Notes: a model not told the origin generated them from the letters alone. A stretch of 64,000 bases of DNA from Liquidambar formosana (GCA_039720395.1 JBBPBK010000102.1:174846-238845); one strand, 5' to 3'. Shown: positions 46,799 to 58,876, counted from the stretch's first letter. A program made the numbers and translations.

Positions 46799-47668
46799 AA
46801 CCCCCCAACAATAATATGCCCACTAACACATAATAATGGACAATATAAATAAATATTATAAAGGCCGTAACACCTCATAAATAAAACATAATTTGAATCA
46901 CAAATATATATGTATTTTAATTATAAAAATATAATAGCATTTTCACTAAGGCCAGCGATACTCCAACTTATAATCATCAATACGCTTAATGTAGAGGTAC
47001 CACCCACCTTGATCGATCCTCCAATAACACGTGTTATCCCCACACCTTAGGGAATCTCTTTTGGGCACGAACACATCGTACTGCCCATGCACATTGCCCC
47101 AAATAATTTCACAAGTGTAAAGGGTACTTTTATAGTCTGGAAGAAAACTCCAATTGAACTTATCTCCAACTAGGACATCATGGGTGCCTAAGTCTTGGTC
47201 CTTAGAATGGCAATGGACTTTCAGTGTGGAATGGTCCCCCATGTTGTTGATGACAAATACTTGGAACTGGGCTTGAACTGGTGAGCCATAAATGGCTAGT
47301 GCTAGGGCAAGGAGGAGCACAAAATTTCTTGTGGGACTCATGTTTTTGCAACTATTGCTGTTGTTGTGCTGCGAGTTTATGGTTTTGTAGTGTCTTGCTT
47401 GTTTGGGTTGTTCGCTTTTTAATGTCCAAATCTGTGAAACCAAAGGAAGGTGGCTATTAAAGGAAAAATGTAACAAACATATCATTAAGAGGGGATTCTG
47501 TTTTTGCCAAAATAGGAGGAAAAGTTTTGGAATTTGAAATTAAATGGAGGAATCTTTTAGCCATCCTTCCTAATTAGTCTGTTTACATTTACAGTGCAAT
47601 AAAAAAAAATGATAAATTATCTTTTTCTTTCTTTGTGTAGACAATTAATAGAATACATATTACATAGG
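46799..47668 (-). repeat. SPH tandem unit in array I (carries SPH5)
   Basis: The unit starts at AACCCCCCAACAATAATATG, the boundary seen at 51939, 52853, 57960, 58877 and (altered) 59794. At its right, just after ACATAGG, it passes into spacer II. Confidence 0.75.
46946..47341 (-). CDS. S-protein homologue SPH5, intact array copy, secreted
   Basis: The only undamaged member of the six-copy array. From MSPTRNFVLL it encodes 131 residues. The signal peptide covers residues 1-24 (to SPVQA), then QFQVFVINNMGD, VHCHSKDQDLGTHD (C44), KFNWSF (with an N-glycosylation sequon), LYTCEIIWG (C77), YDVFVPKRD, RCGDNTCYW (C100, C105), GGWYLYIKR and YRWP. The four cysteines fit the two disulfides of the S1 family. 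An upstream in-frame ATG at 47483-47485 would add 48 residues of low-complexity sequence that reads through the likely promoter; the shorter start is preferred because it gives the signal peptide and matches its paralogues. A CATTAAAAAG motif about 75 bp upstream may serve as TATA. The protein is a likely secreted peptide; its partner is unknown. Confidence 0.88.
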   Translation of the reverse strand: MSPTRNFVLLLALALAIYGSPVQAQFQVFVINNMGDHSTLKVHCHSKDQDLGTHDVLVGDKFNWSFLPDYKSTLYTCEIIWGNVHGQYDVFVPKRDSLRCGDNTCYWRIDQGGWYLYIKRIDDYKLEYRWP

Positions 47669-48186
47669 ATCCGAAATGCATGTCTGTCATAAAGAAGCGA
47701 TTGAATGGTTCTCTCTCTTTTTGGTACATTAATTCACTTGCTATATATGTATTATTCTAATCTTGTTGGTTGTCACCATTTTTTATTTTTTGGTTGCGAG
47801 AACCAAATCGAAAATAGAAAAATCTAGTCCGGCCTATTTCCTAAATATGAATCCCAAAGGGTGGATCTATGATTTTTTTTTTTCTTTTTTTTGTTTAAAG
47901 CTTCAAAATTTCTTTATCCACTAGAAAACATCATTTTGAACAACTTTGTGGAAGAAAAGTTGTCAAAAATCCATTATTTAGGTATATTTTTTGGACATTT
48001 ATGGTCTTTGTTTCATAAATTGTTAAAAAGTCCACTTACACGATAGATTTTAGAAAAACTTTCTTATGCAAAATTATTTAAAATGATGTTTTCTTATAAA
48101 CTTCTATCACTTTTTATGAAAACCTTTTATATTTTTCAGAAAACTTTAAAATATAAAATAAATAAATGATTAAAAAGCAAGTCTTG

Positions 48187-48350
48187 GGTGTCAATAGAGG
48201 CCCCATATGTGTATATATATGGGTCTTATCCAAGTGACAAACCATCTAGTTTGGCCTTTTATTCTTGCCCAATATATGTTATTAGCCATTAAGGTTGGGG
48301 GGGGGGGGGGGGGGGGGCTCTAGTGGCGCCCCAAGATTTGGTTTTTATCC
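48187..48350. repeat. Inverted-repeat element inside spacers
   Basis: CTTGGGTGTCAATAGAGGCCCC at the left faces GCTCTAGTGGCGCCCCAAG at the right. The copy at 54236-54382 keeps the better match (CTTGGGTGCCAATAGAGGCC and GGCCTCTATTGGCACCCCAAG). Flanking ATTTTGAACAACTTT-type sequences occur on both sides and resemble the MITEs at 30.6 and 32.8 kb. The loop carries a G homopolymer of different length in each spacer. Confidence 0.6.
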
Positions 48351-49439
48351 CCATTAATTTTATATTTCAAGTTTTTATGAAAAAATATAAAATATTTTTA
48401 TAAAAACCGATCACCCTATCCACTGGAAAACATCATTTTGAACAACTTTATAAAAGAAAGATTTTTCAAAATTTATTGTTAAAATGGATTTTTTGACCAT
48501 TTACAGTCTGTTTTATAAATTGATAAAAAAAATCCATTTAAACTTTAGGTTTTGGAAGAAATTTCTTTTACAAAATTGTTTAAAATGGTGTTTTCTAAGG
48601 GACCACAAGCTCAATTTTCATGAAAATGTTTTATATTTTTCATAAAACCTTAAAATATAAAATTAATTGGGGATGAAAAGAAAGTGTTGGGATGCCAATA
48701 AAGGCCCCCATTAAGGTTTTCATAAGCCCATAACAAGTAGTTTTAGGAGTCTATATATATTTTTCAGCAGAATATGATTAGTATTACTCCAAATATTCCT
48801 TTTTCAAAAGTCTGGTTTGTTTTATGTTAAATCTACTTGCCCCTGTAGAATTGGTTGAGCAAGCAAGCTGCTCTCCAATCGCAGTTATTGTTGCCGATGG
48901 GGGATGGGGTATCTATCACGAACTGTTAAGATATTACTCTGAAGTGAAACCTCAATGGAAGTAAAACCTTTAATGGTTTATATAAAAAAAAAAAAAAAAA
49001 AAAACATAAATAAATAAATAAATAAAAATTGTTCGTTAAATCTACTTACTTGCAAACCAGGAACACGCAAATGATTGAATTGCAGATAGTTGAAGTTCTT
49101 CTACGCCCTTGTGGGGGTATACTCATGTCCTCTATATATATTCCTTCTAAAATGTTTATTTTTATTTGGATAAGCCCTTCACAACATTTCATCTACAAAA
49201 CATGCCTAATAATATATTCAAAGTGGGCCATACGTTCTTTCTTTTGACGAATTTCTATTTTTTTCCTTAACCGACCACCCTACTTTTAGAATGTGAAATA
49301 GTCCAAGGAGTTTGGTTTTGGCCTTCGGTCACACCTAGCTGTAAGGCTAGAAGCCGGCCACTAGCCCATCCAATTCACTTTTTGGTGATATGGGTGCATC
49401 AACAAAATTTTTGTAGAGAATTGGTTGTAAGGTGGTTTC

Positions 49440-49920
49440 ATAGCGTTTAATTGGTTGCATTAAACTCATCGAACTCATCAAACACTTCATCTTCTTTCAT
49501 AGTCTCTTATTCATACAAGGCAGTAAGCATTTAAATTTTAGTATTTCTCACAGATAATGTTCCTTCATGAGTTTTTTCAAGAATATTCCAAGCCTCTTTT
49601 GCTAGCTCACAATAGGCAACCCTTCGAAATTCATCTTGGGATATCACACTAATAATAGCATTGATACCCTTAGAATTCCATTTCAAATCTTCATAATCTT
49701 CTTTGGTCCATTTATCTTTAGGCTTTTGAATGGAAGTACCTTCCACCATCATCATGGGTGGATTATATCCATCACTCACAGCAAGCCACACTCTCTCATC
49801 AATTGATTTGAGATAGGGTCGCATAAGAGCCTTCCAGTACCCATAATCCTTACCATTAAAATATAGTATTAAAGGTTTGACAGGCTCCAAACTACCAGAA
49901 TCGAATGAAAGGATCAACAC
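49440..49920 (-). pseudogene. Ty1/copia gag N-terminal fragment, spacer II
   Basis: The best preserved of three copies, open for 129 codons and then interrupted by stops. It shows the copia gag pattern: YFNGKDYGYWKALMRPYL, SIDERVWLAVSDGY, WTKEDYEDLKWNSKGINAI, ISQDEFRRVAYCELAKEAW and ILEKTHEGT; traces continue to about 49440. Gag forms the particle of the retrotransposon. The expected protease, integrase, reverse transcriptase and RNase H are absent, so the element was cut short before the spacer was duplicated. Confidence 0.85.
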
Positions 49921-49950
49921 TAGGCTGTTAAACCTTAAAAGTGAACCTAC

Positions 49951-49962
49951 GCTCTGATACCA
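49951..49962 (-). other. Primer-binding site of the copia element (initiator tRNA-Met type)
   Basis: TGGTATCAGAGC on the minus strand, complementary to the 3' end of plant initiator methionine tRNA, lying between the LTR and gag as expected. Worn versions occur at 46123-46134 and 56032-56043. Confidence 0.8.
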
Positions 49963-49964
49963 AT

Positions 49965-50406
49965 TAAAATTCCGGTTTTACCAAGCTTGTAATACCTAGA
50001 AGGAGGGTTGAATAGGTATTTTAATTTATTCTAGCACATACGCCTGCACTAAAATCACCCGTGTGAACTGCTAAAGAAAAGATTTTGTATCGAACATTTA
50101 TAATATCAGTTTTCATAAGTCTTTAGTGACATTGTGACTTGTGAGAAAATGTCACGTACGCCATGATCCATCATAGTACTATTAGCACAACAAAATCATG
50201 ATTAAAGCTTTACAATCACGGTTATTGAATGTGATGATAGATCATTTTTATATCAGTAGATCTGGTGACTAATGATAATTTCTTTACTAAATTGGCCACT
50301 TGAATGAAAAATAGAAATGTAAAAGCAAAGTTGAATATCCAAATAAGAAATGAAAATATTAATTCGCCCACCTTGAATCTTTTAATAATATTTTCATTAT
50401 TGAACA
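49965..50406 (-). mobile_element. Putative copia 5' LTR in spacer II
   Basis: On the minus strand it runs from TGTTCAATAATG to the base next to the primer-binding site. The equivalent span in spacer III (56046-56487) is also 442 bp and keeps the TGAAATTCC (plus-strand) inner end. No second LTR exists to prove the ends, so the outer border is tentative. Confidence 0.5.
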
Positions 50407-50429
50407 CATGGATTATTTTTATTCATAGA

Positions 50430-50765
50430 TTATGGAAAATGAAAATGATAAGTGGATTCGCACAAAATCAGAAATACTAGCACGAAAAAGAAAATTACGA
50501 AATATATTCAGTAAATGGTAAAAAGAGTACTATAGGTTCAAATAATTGGGGTAAGCCAATTGCGTGTTATGCAACTAAATTGGCTTCATCAAGTAGAAAG
50601 TCATCCCTCTGTCACGAAAAATTTAGCTCTAAGAAATGGTATTCTTTTGCCGAGAGACGTAAGTATCATAATCACAAATATCCAAGTTGAGGGTAATGTT
50701 AAGCTAATAATAAATTGTTGTATAGGCCCACAAATGAGACAATAAAAAAAAAAAAATGAAATGCT
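50430..50765 (+). other. Conserved coding-like segment of unknown nature, spacer II
   Basis: Present three times (also 56515-56835 and 62539-62796). In spacer IV it is an 85-codon open frame starting MENENDKW and containing NNWGKPIACYATKLSSSSRK and YHNHKY. In spacers II and III small indels shift the frame. I do not recognise it. Because the spacer is recently duplicated, similarity among copies alone is no proof of coding. Confidence 0.25.
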
Positions 50766-51938
50766 TTGATACCATATTAAGTTTTTAACCTAACAGCCAA
50801 AACAGATCAAGTAGATAGCCCAAACAAGTATATGAAATCATGTCAAATTTTATAATTAGGGAAATGTTATGTCTAACACTTTATGTGCAACACTAAAATA
50901 CAGCACTTTATGTGCATAGTACTACATGTATAGACCAAAACTCCTTTAATTTATTTAACAAATCTCTTTTTTCTTGATGTGAGTTAGATGCTGTACAGGG
51001 GTACTAGATGAAGAGTGCTTCATATAGCACGCCCTTATAATTAACCGATATAAAATATGGTATTTTTCTAACATGAGCCATTAGTAAAAACAAAACAAAA
51101 AAAACAAGGAAAAAAAAATCCCTAGCTAATTTATTTTGGATGAAAACTTTCCACTCGGGTTCATACATGTCTGCTTCATGAAAGGATGTGTCATCGGTAA
51201 ACACCATAAGAGATAGTATATTGATTCCATGTTCTACCAAACAAATTAAACAAAATAATAAAATGAAAAAAAAAAAAAAAAAGGGAACAAATTAAAAGTA
51301 GTGGATGGTGCCCAAAGGATTTGCAGGGGAGAATAGCGGGACCCAAGGAAAACCATGCCAAAATTTCTTTATTTCTAGAGGGCAAAATTAACATTGACTT
51401 ACAATTAAAGATGTAAAAACCATAAGCCAAATTCCTCCTAGAGAATATAATGCCTCTGCATTACATGCATACATGATGCATTTGTTGGAAATATTGAACA
51501 AAAACATGGATGTTGAATATCAAAATATGCAAAAATATTAAAATAATAAAAGAAATAGACTTATCGATTGAGGCGTGTGCGAATACTGTCTCTAAGAGTT
51601 GATTTGCGCCCTTCAGAGTGAATCACTCGGTGCATCCAGGTCCTCTAGCGCCCCAACCCTCTAAGATACTACAATCGTGTTCTTCGTACACGTGCACTGG
51701 CAAGTACAAGGAACCGGACAGCTTTAGATCGTTCCATGAAAATATGCAACAAAATTGAAGAAGGATAGATAGAATTTTATACAAAAGAAGTTTATAAATA
51801 GAGAGAAAATAAAGATTGAGAAAAGGTTTTCTAAAACTCTTATGGTTTTTTCTCATTCCGAAGAAAAGGAAGAAGACAACAAAAAAACCATCAAAATGAT
51901 AATAGAAAAAACCATTTTTTTTCTCTAAAAGGATGTGT

Positions 51939-52852
51939 AACCCCCCAACAATAATATGCCCACTAACTCATAATAATGGACAATATAAATAAATATTATA
52001 AAGGCCACCATTACACCTCATAAATAAAAAATGATTTGAGTCACAAATATGTATTTTATTTATAAAAATACAACTGCATTTTCACTGTGGCTAGCGATAC
52101 TCCAACTCATAATCATCAATACTCTTGATGTAGAGGTACCACTCACCTCGATCGATCATCCAATAACACGTGTTATCCCCACACCTTAGGAAATCTCTTT
52201 TGGCCACAAACACATCGTACTGCCTATGCGCATTGCCCCAACTCATTTCGTGTAAAGGGTACTTTTCAAGTCCACATCAAAACTCCAAGTGAACCTATCT
52301 CCTAATGGGAGATCATGGGTGCCTAAGTCTTGGTCTTTGGAATGGCAATGGACCCTTAGTGTGGTAACGTCCCGCAAGTAGTTGATGACGAATACTTGGA
52401 ATTGGGCTTGAACTGGCAAGCCATAAATGGCCAGTGCTAGGACAAGGAGGTGCACAAAATTCTTTTAGGACTCTTGTATTTGCTGCTATTGCTGTTGTTG
52501 TGCTGTCAGTTTATGGTTTTGTAGTGTCTTGCTTGCTTGGGTTGTTCGCCTTTTAATGCCCAAATCTGTAAAAACAAAGGAAGGTGACTATTGAAGGAAA
52601 AAGGTAACAAATGGGTCATTAAGAGGGGATTCTGTTTTTGCCAAAATGGGAGGAAAAGTTTTGGGATTTGAAATCAAATGGAGGAATCTTTTAGCCATCC
52701 TTCTTAATTAGTCCATTTACATTTACAAAGTAATAAAAATGGTAAATTATCTTTTTCTTTCTTTATGTAGACAATTAATGGATGCCATACATGTAACACA
52801 GGCCAACAATAATATTATTTCAAATAATCAAAAACATATGCCCACTAACTCA
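51939..52852 (-). repeat. SPH tandem unit, array II, position 1
   Basis: 914 bp from AACCCCCCAACAATAATATG to the next occurrence of that motif. Carries SPH6. Confidence 0.8.
52091..52475 (-). pseudogene. S-protein homologue SPH6, multiply broken
   Basis: Aligned to SPH5: the start codon is AAG (52473-52475); one base is missing in the AAATTTT run a few codons later (near 52460); four bases are missing at the CEIIW/CEMSW motif near 52249, which removes the second conserved Cys from frame; and the final Trp codon is TAG (52091-52093). Remaining motifs: QFQVFVINYL, VHCHSKDQDLGTHD, DRFTWSFDVDLKSTLYT. It shares the start-codon change and the FDVDLKS sequence with SPH8, so those two are position-matched duplicates. 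Not functional. Confidence 0.85.
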
Positions 52853-53710
52853 TAACCCCCCAACAATAATATACCCACTAACTCATAATAATGGACAATA
52901 TAAAATAATATTATAATGGTCATAACACCTCATAAATAAAACATAATTTGAATCACAAATATGTATTTTATTTATAAAAATACAACAGCATTTTCACTGA
53001 GGCCAGCGATACTCTAACTCATAATCATCAATACTCTGAATGTAGAGGTACCACCCACCTCGATTGATCCTCCAATAACACATGTTATCTTCACACCTTA
53101 GGAAATCTCTTTTGGCCACGAACACATCGTACTACCCATGCACATTGTCCCAACTCATTTCACAAGTGTAAAAGGTACTTTTCAAGTCCGCAACAAAACT
53201 CCAAGTGAACCTATCTCCAAATGGGAGATCGTGGGTGCCTAGGTCTTGGTCTTTGGAATGGCAATAGACCCTCAGTGTGGTATCGTCCCCCAAGTAGTTG
53301 ATGACGAATACTTGGAACTGGGCTTGAACTAGTGAGCTGTAAATGGCCATTTCTAGAACAAGGAGAAGCACAAAATTTCTTGTGGGACTCATGTTTTTGC
53401 TACTATTGCTGTTGTTGTGCTGCGAGTTTATGGTTTTGTAGTGTCTTGCTTGCTTCGGTTGTTCGCCTTTTAATGTCCAAATCTGTGAAACCAAAGGAAG
53501 GTGGCTATTGACGGAAAAGTGTAACAAACGGATCATTAAGTGGGGATTCTGTTTTTGCCAAAATGGGTGGAAAAGTTTTGGGATTTGAAATTAAATGGAG
53601 GAATCTTATAGCCATCTTTCTTAATTAGTCCATTTACATTTACAATGTAATAAAAAATGGTAAATTATGTTTTCTTTCTTTATGTAAACAATTGGTGGCA
53701 TACATATTAC
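52853..53710 (-). repeat. SPH tandem unit, array II, position 2 (terminal)
   Basis: Starts at the AACCCCCC boundary and passes into spacer III after ACATAGGG. Carries SPH7. Confidence 0.75.
52994..53392 (-). pseudogene. S-protein homologue SPH7, nonsense at codon 87
   Basis: The ATG at 53390-53392 and signal peptide (MSPTRNFVLLLVLEMAIYSS) are intact. Motifs: VYCHSKDQDLGTHD, DRFTWSFVADLKSTFYTCEMSW. A TAG at 53132-53134 replaces the Gln codon after VHG. The frame then stays open for 45 more codons, including the CxxxxC pair and WYLYIQSIDDYELEYRW, to TGA at 52994-52996. A secreted protein of 86 residues could still be made, but it lacks two of four cysteines. The same TAG is in SPH9 and SPH10. 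Confidence 0.85.
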
Positions 53711-55559
53711 ATAGGGTCCGACATGCATGTCTGTCATAGAGAAGTGATTGAATGGTTCTCTCTCTTTTTGGTACATTAATTCACTTGCTATATATGTATT
53801 ATTCTAATCTTGTTGGCTATCATCATTTTTTTTTTTTTTTTTGGGTGGTTAGAACCAATTTGAAAATAGAAAAATGCAATCCGGCCTATTTCCTAAATAT
53901 GAATCTCAAATGGTGGATCTGTGATTTTATTTATTTATTTATTGTTTAAAGCTTCAAAATTTCTTTGTCCACTAGAAAACACCATTTTGAACAACTTTGT
54001 AGAAGAAAATTGTCAAAAATCTATCATTTAGGTATTTTTTTGGGCATTTACGGTCTTTGTTTCATAAATTGTTAAAAAGTTCATTTACACGATAGATTTT
54101 AGAGAAACTTTCTTATGCAAAGTTATTTAAAATGATGTTTTCTTATAAACTTTTGTCATTTTTTTTTTGAAAACCTTTTATATTTTTCATAAACCTTTAA
54201 AATATAAAAATAAATAAATGATTAAAAAGCAAGTCTTGGGTGCCAATAGAGGCCCTATATGTATATATATATATACATATGGGTCTTATCCAAGTGACAG
54301 ACCATCTAGTTGGGCCTTTTATTCTTGCCCAATATATGTCACTAGCCATTAAGGTTTGGGGGGGCCTCTATTGGCACCCCAAGATATGCTTTTCGTCCCC
54401 CATTAATTTTATATTTCAAGGTTTTATGAAAAATATAAAATATTTTTATAAAAACCGATCACGCTATCCACGAGAAAACATCATCTTGAACAACTCTATT
54501 ATAGAAAGATTTTTCAAAATTTATTGTTAAAATAGATTTTTTGGCCACTTACAATCTGTTTTATAAATTGATAAAAAAAATCCATTTAATCCTTAGGTTT
54601 TGGAAGAAATTTCTTTTACAAAATTGTTCAAAATTGTGTTTTCTAAGGGACCTCAAGGTCAGTTTTCATGAAAATTTTTTATATTTTTCATAAAACCTTA
54701 AAGTATAAAATTAATTGGGGACGAAAAGCAAGTGTTGGGATGCCAATAGAGGTCCCCATTAAGGTTTTCATAAGCCCATAACAAGTAGTTTTAGGAGTCT
54801 ATATATATTTTTCAGCAGAATATGATTGATATTACTCCGGATATTCCTTTTTTGAAAGTCTAGTTTGTTTTATGTTAAATCTACTTGCCCCTATAGAATT
54901 GGTTGAGCAATCAAGCCGCTCTCCTCTCATAATTATCGTTGCCTATGGGGGATGGGTTATCTATCATGGACTGTTAAGATATTACTTTGAACTAAAACCA
55001 CAATGGAAGTAAAACCTTTAATGGTTTTTATATATAAAATTAAAAAAATTAAATTTTTTTTTTAATTGTACGTTAAATTTACTTGCAGACCAAGAACACA
55101 CAAATGATTGAATTGCATATAGTTGAAGTTCTTCTATGCCCTTGTGGGAGTATAGTCACGTCCTCTATATATATCCCTTCTAAAATGTTTATTTTTATTT
55201 GGATAAGCCCTTCACAACATTCTGTCTACAAAACATGTCTAACAATAAGTTCAAAATGGGTTGTACATTCTTTCTTTTTATGAATTTCTATTTTTTTCCT
55301 TAACCTACCACCCTATTTTTAGAATGTGAAATGGTCCAAGGAGTTTGGTTTTGGTCTTAGGTCACACCAAGCTATAAAGCTGGAAGCCGGCCACTAGCCT
55401 ATGCAATTCGCTTTTGGGGATATGGGTACATCAATTTTATCTTCCAAAGGACCAAATAGGCACAATAGTATATATCTTCTAGACGAAATTTTTGTAGAGA
55501 ATTGGTTGTAAGGTGGTCTCATGGCGTTTAATTGGTTGCATTAAACTCATCAAACTCAT

Positions 55560-56045
55560 TAAACACTTCGTCTTCTTTCATAATCTCTTTTCATACAAAG
55601 CAGTAAGCATTTTAATTTTAGTATTTCTCACACATAATGTTCCTTCATGAGTTTTTTTCAAAAATATTCCAAGCCTCTTTTGCTAACTCACGATTGGTTA
55701 CCCTTCGAAATTCATCTCGGGATATCCCACTGAAAATAGCATTGATACCTTTAGAATTCCATTTCAAATCTTCCTAATCTTCTTTAGTCCATTTATCTTT
55801 AGGCTTTTAATGGAAGTACCTTCCACCATCACCATGGGTGGATTGTATCCATCAATCACAGCAAGCCACACTCTCTCATCAATTGATTTGAGATAGGCTC
55901 GCATAAGAGCCTTTTAGTACCCATAATCCTTACCATTAAAATATGGTATTAATGGTTTGATAGGCTACATACTACCAAAATCGAATGAAAAGATCAACAC
56001 TCTGGCTGTTAAACCTTAAGAGTGAATCTATGTTCTGATACCAAT
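55560..56045 (-). pseudogene. copia gag remnant, spacer III
   Basis: Counterpart of 49440-49920 with at least two single-base frameshifts (for example CTTCCTAATC for CTTCATAATC context, and one base missing at GGCTTTTAATGG). The primer-binding site is GTTCTGATACCA at 56032-56043. Confidence 0.7.
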
Positions 56046-56487
56046 TGAAATTTTGGTTTTACCAAGCTTTTAATACCTAGAAGCAGGGTTGAATAGGTAT
56101 TTTAATTTATTCTCGCAAATACGCCTGCACTAAAATCACACGTGTGAACTACTAAAGAAAAGATTTTGTATCGAACATTTATAATATCAGTTTTCATAAG
56201 TCTTTAGTGATGTTGTGACTTGTGAGAAAATGTCACATATGCCATGATCCATCATAGTACTATTAGCACAACAAAATCATGATTAAAGCTTTACAATCAC
56301 GGTTATTAAATGTGATGATAGATCATTTTTATATTAGTGGATCTGGTAACTAATGATAATTTCTGTACTAAATTGGCCACTCGAATGTAAAATAGAAATG
56401 TAAAAGCAAAGTTGAATATCCAAATAAGAAATGAAAAATATTACTTCGCCCACCTTGAATCTTTTAATAATATTTTCATTATTGAAC
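56046..56487 (-). mobile_element. Putative copia 5' LTR in spacer III
   Basis: Same span as 49965-50406, 442 bp, with TG...CA termini. No 3' LTR is present in the spacer. Confidence 0.5.
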
Positions 56488-57959
56488 ACGCGGATTATTT
56501 TTATAAATAGATTGTGGAAAATGAAAATGATAAGTGGATTAGTACAAAATAAAAAATACTAGCACAAAAAAGAAAATTACGAAATATATTCAATAAATGG
56601 TAAAAAGATTACTATAGGTTCAAATAATTGGGTAAGCCAATTGCATGTTATGCAACTAAATTGGCTTCATCAAGTAGAAAGTCATCCTTCCGTCATGAAA
56701 ACTTTAGCTCTAAGAAATGGTATTCTTTTGCCAAGAGACGTAAGTATCATAATCATAAATATCCAAGTTGGGGGTGATGTTAAGCTAATAATAAATTGTC
56801 GTATTGGCTCACAAATGAGACAATCAAAAATGAAATGCATTGATATCATATTAAGTTTTTAACCTAACAGCCAAAACAGATTAAGTAGAGAGCCCAAACA
56901 AGTATATGAAATCATATAAAATTTTATAATTAGGAAAATGTTATGTATAACACTTTATCTACAACACTAAAATACAGCACTTTATGTGCATAGTACTACG
57001 TGTATGGACCAAAACTCCTTTAATTTATTTAACAAATCTCTTTTTTCTTGATGTGAGTTGGATGCTATATAGGGGTACTAGACGAAGAGTGCTTCATATA
57101 GCATGCCCTTATAATTAACCGATATGAAATATGGTATTTTTCTAACATGAGCCATTAGTTAACTAAAAAGCTAGCTAATATATTTTGGATGATAACTTTC
57201 CACTATGGTTTATACATGTCAGCTTCATGAAAGGATGTGTCATCAGTAAACACCATATATAAGAGATAGTATATTAATTCCATGTTCTACCAAAAAAATT
57301 AAACCAAAAAACAGAAAAGTAGTGGATGGAGCCCAAAAGGTTTTCAATGGAGAATAGCAGGACCCAAGAAAAACCATGCCAAAATTTCTTTATTTCTAGA
57401 GGGCAAAATTAACATTGACTTACAATTAAAGATGTAAAAACCATAAGCCAAATTCCTCCTAGAGAATATAATGCCTCTGCATTACATGCATATATGATGC
57501 ATTTGTTTGAAATATTGAAAAAAAACATGGATGTCGAAAATCAAAATATGCAAAAATATTAAAAGTAACAAAAGAAATAGACTTATCGATTGAGGCGTGT
57601 GTGAACACTATCCTTAAGAGTTGATTTGCACCCCTCAGAGTGAATCACTCGGTGCATCTAGGTCCTCTAGTGCCCCAACCCTATAAGATAAAACAATCGT
57701 ATTCCTCGTACACGTGCACTCGCAAGAACAAGGAACCGAACAGCTCTAGATCGTTCCATGAAAATATGCAACAAAATTGAAGAAGGATAGATAGAATTTT
57801 ATACAAAAGAAGTTTATACAAAGAGAGAAAAGAAAGATTAAGAAAAGGTTCTCTAAAACTCTTATGGTTTTTTCTCATTCTAAAGAAAAATAAAAAGACA
57901 ACAAAAAACCATCAAAATGATAATAGAAAAAACCATTTTTTTTCTCCACAAGGATGTGT

Positions 57960-58876
57960 AACCCCCCAACAATAATATGCCCACTAACTCATAATAATGG
58001 ATAATATAAATAAATATTATAAAGGCCATAACACCTGATAAATAAAAAATAATTTGAGTCACAAATATGTATTTTATTTATAAAAATACAACAGCATTTT
58101 CACTGAGGCCAGCGATACTCCAACTCATAATCATCAATACTCTTGATGTAGAGGTACCACCCACCTCGATCGATCCTCCAATAACACGTGTTATCCCCAC
58201 ACCCTAGGAAATCTCTTTTGGCCACGAACACATCGTACTGCCCATGCACAATGCCCCAACTCATTTCACAAGTGTAAAGGGTACTTTTCAAGTCCACATC
58301 AAAACTCCAAGTGAACCTATCTCCTAATGGGAGATCATGGGTGCCTAAGTCTTGGTCTTTGGAATGGCAATGGACCCTCAGTGTGTTAACGTCCCCCAAG
58401 TAGTTGATGACGAATACTTGGAATTGGGCTTGAACAAGCGAACTGTAAATGGCCAGTGCTAGGACAAGGAGGAGCACAAAATTTCTTGTGGGACTCTTGT
58501 TTTTGCTGGTATTGCTGTTGTTGTGCTGCGAGTTTTTGGTTTTCTAGTGCCTTGCTTGCTTAGGTTGTTCGCCTTTTAATGTCTAAATCTGTGAAACCAA
58601 AGGAAGGTGGCTATTGAAAGGAAAAAGTGACAAATGGGTCATTAAGAGGGGATTCTGTTTTTGCCAAAATGGGAGGAAACGTTTTGGGATTTGAAATTAA
58701 ATGGAGGAATCTTTTAGCCATCCTTATTAATTAGTCCATTTACATTTACAATGTAAGAAAAATGGTAAATTATCTTTTTCTTTCTTTATATAGACAATTA
58801 ATGGATGCCATACATGACACAAAGGCCAACAATAATATTATTTCAAATAATGGACAACATATGCCCACTAACTTAT
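57960..58876 (-). repeat. SPH tandem unit, array III, position 1
   Basis: 917 bp, AACCCCCCAAC boundary to the next. Carries SPH8. Confidence 0.85.
58100..58498 (-). pseudogene. S-protein homologue SPH8, start codon lost, rest open
   Basis: The codon equivalent to the SPH5 start is AAG (58496-58498), and no ATG replaces it; the first in-frame ATG downstream is at the CEM motif, far inside the protein. Otherwise the whole frame is intact to TGA at 58100-58102: signal peptide (NFVLLLVLALAIYSSLVQA), VHCHSKDQDLGTHD, DRFTWSFDVDLKS, YTCEMSWG, CGDNTCYW, GGWYLYIKSIDD and YRWPQ, with all four cysteines. Only initiation at a non-AUG codon (a GTG lies seven codons in) could give a product. The same loss in SPH6 shows it predates the array duplication. 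Probably a pseudogene, but unusually clean for one. Confidence 0.8.

Larger units (their letters stand above)
47668..51938. repeat. Array spacer, copy II (about 4.27 kb)
   Basis: Complete copy between array I and array II. Order: AGCGATTGAATGGTTCTCTC; MITE-like inverted repeats (47.9-48.7 kb); poly-G (about 48297-48317); the unrecognised two-exon segment; copia gag and LTR; a conserved AT-rich stretch; and finally GTCCTCTAGCGCCCCAACCC and GGATGTGTAA. Spacers III and IV follow the same order. Confidence 0.85.
53711..57959. repeat. Array spacer, copy III (about 4.25 kb)
   Basis: Same order of landmarks as spacer II, including the inverted-repeat element (54236-54382), the two-exon segment (from about 54818 to 55104), copia gag/LTR and the 3' end GTCCTCTAGTGCCCCAACCC to GATGTGT. 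Confidence 0.85.

Noticed and set aside
47342..47485. 48-residue N-terminal extension of SPH5 from an upstream in-frame ATG
   Set aside because: It would run through the probable promoter and hide the signal peptide; the analogous leader in SPH10 is out of pattern. Kept only as a remark.
48297..48317. G homopolymers (also about 61310-61330), considered as G-quadruplex signals
   Set aside because: They sit in the loop of a spacer element and vary in length among copies, so slippage or assembly noise is the simpler reading.
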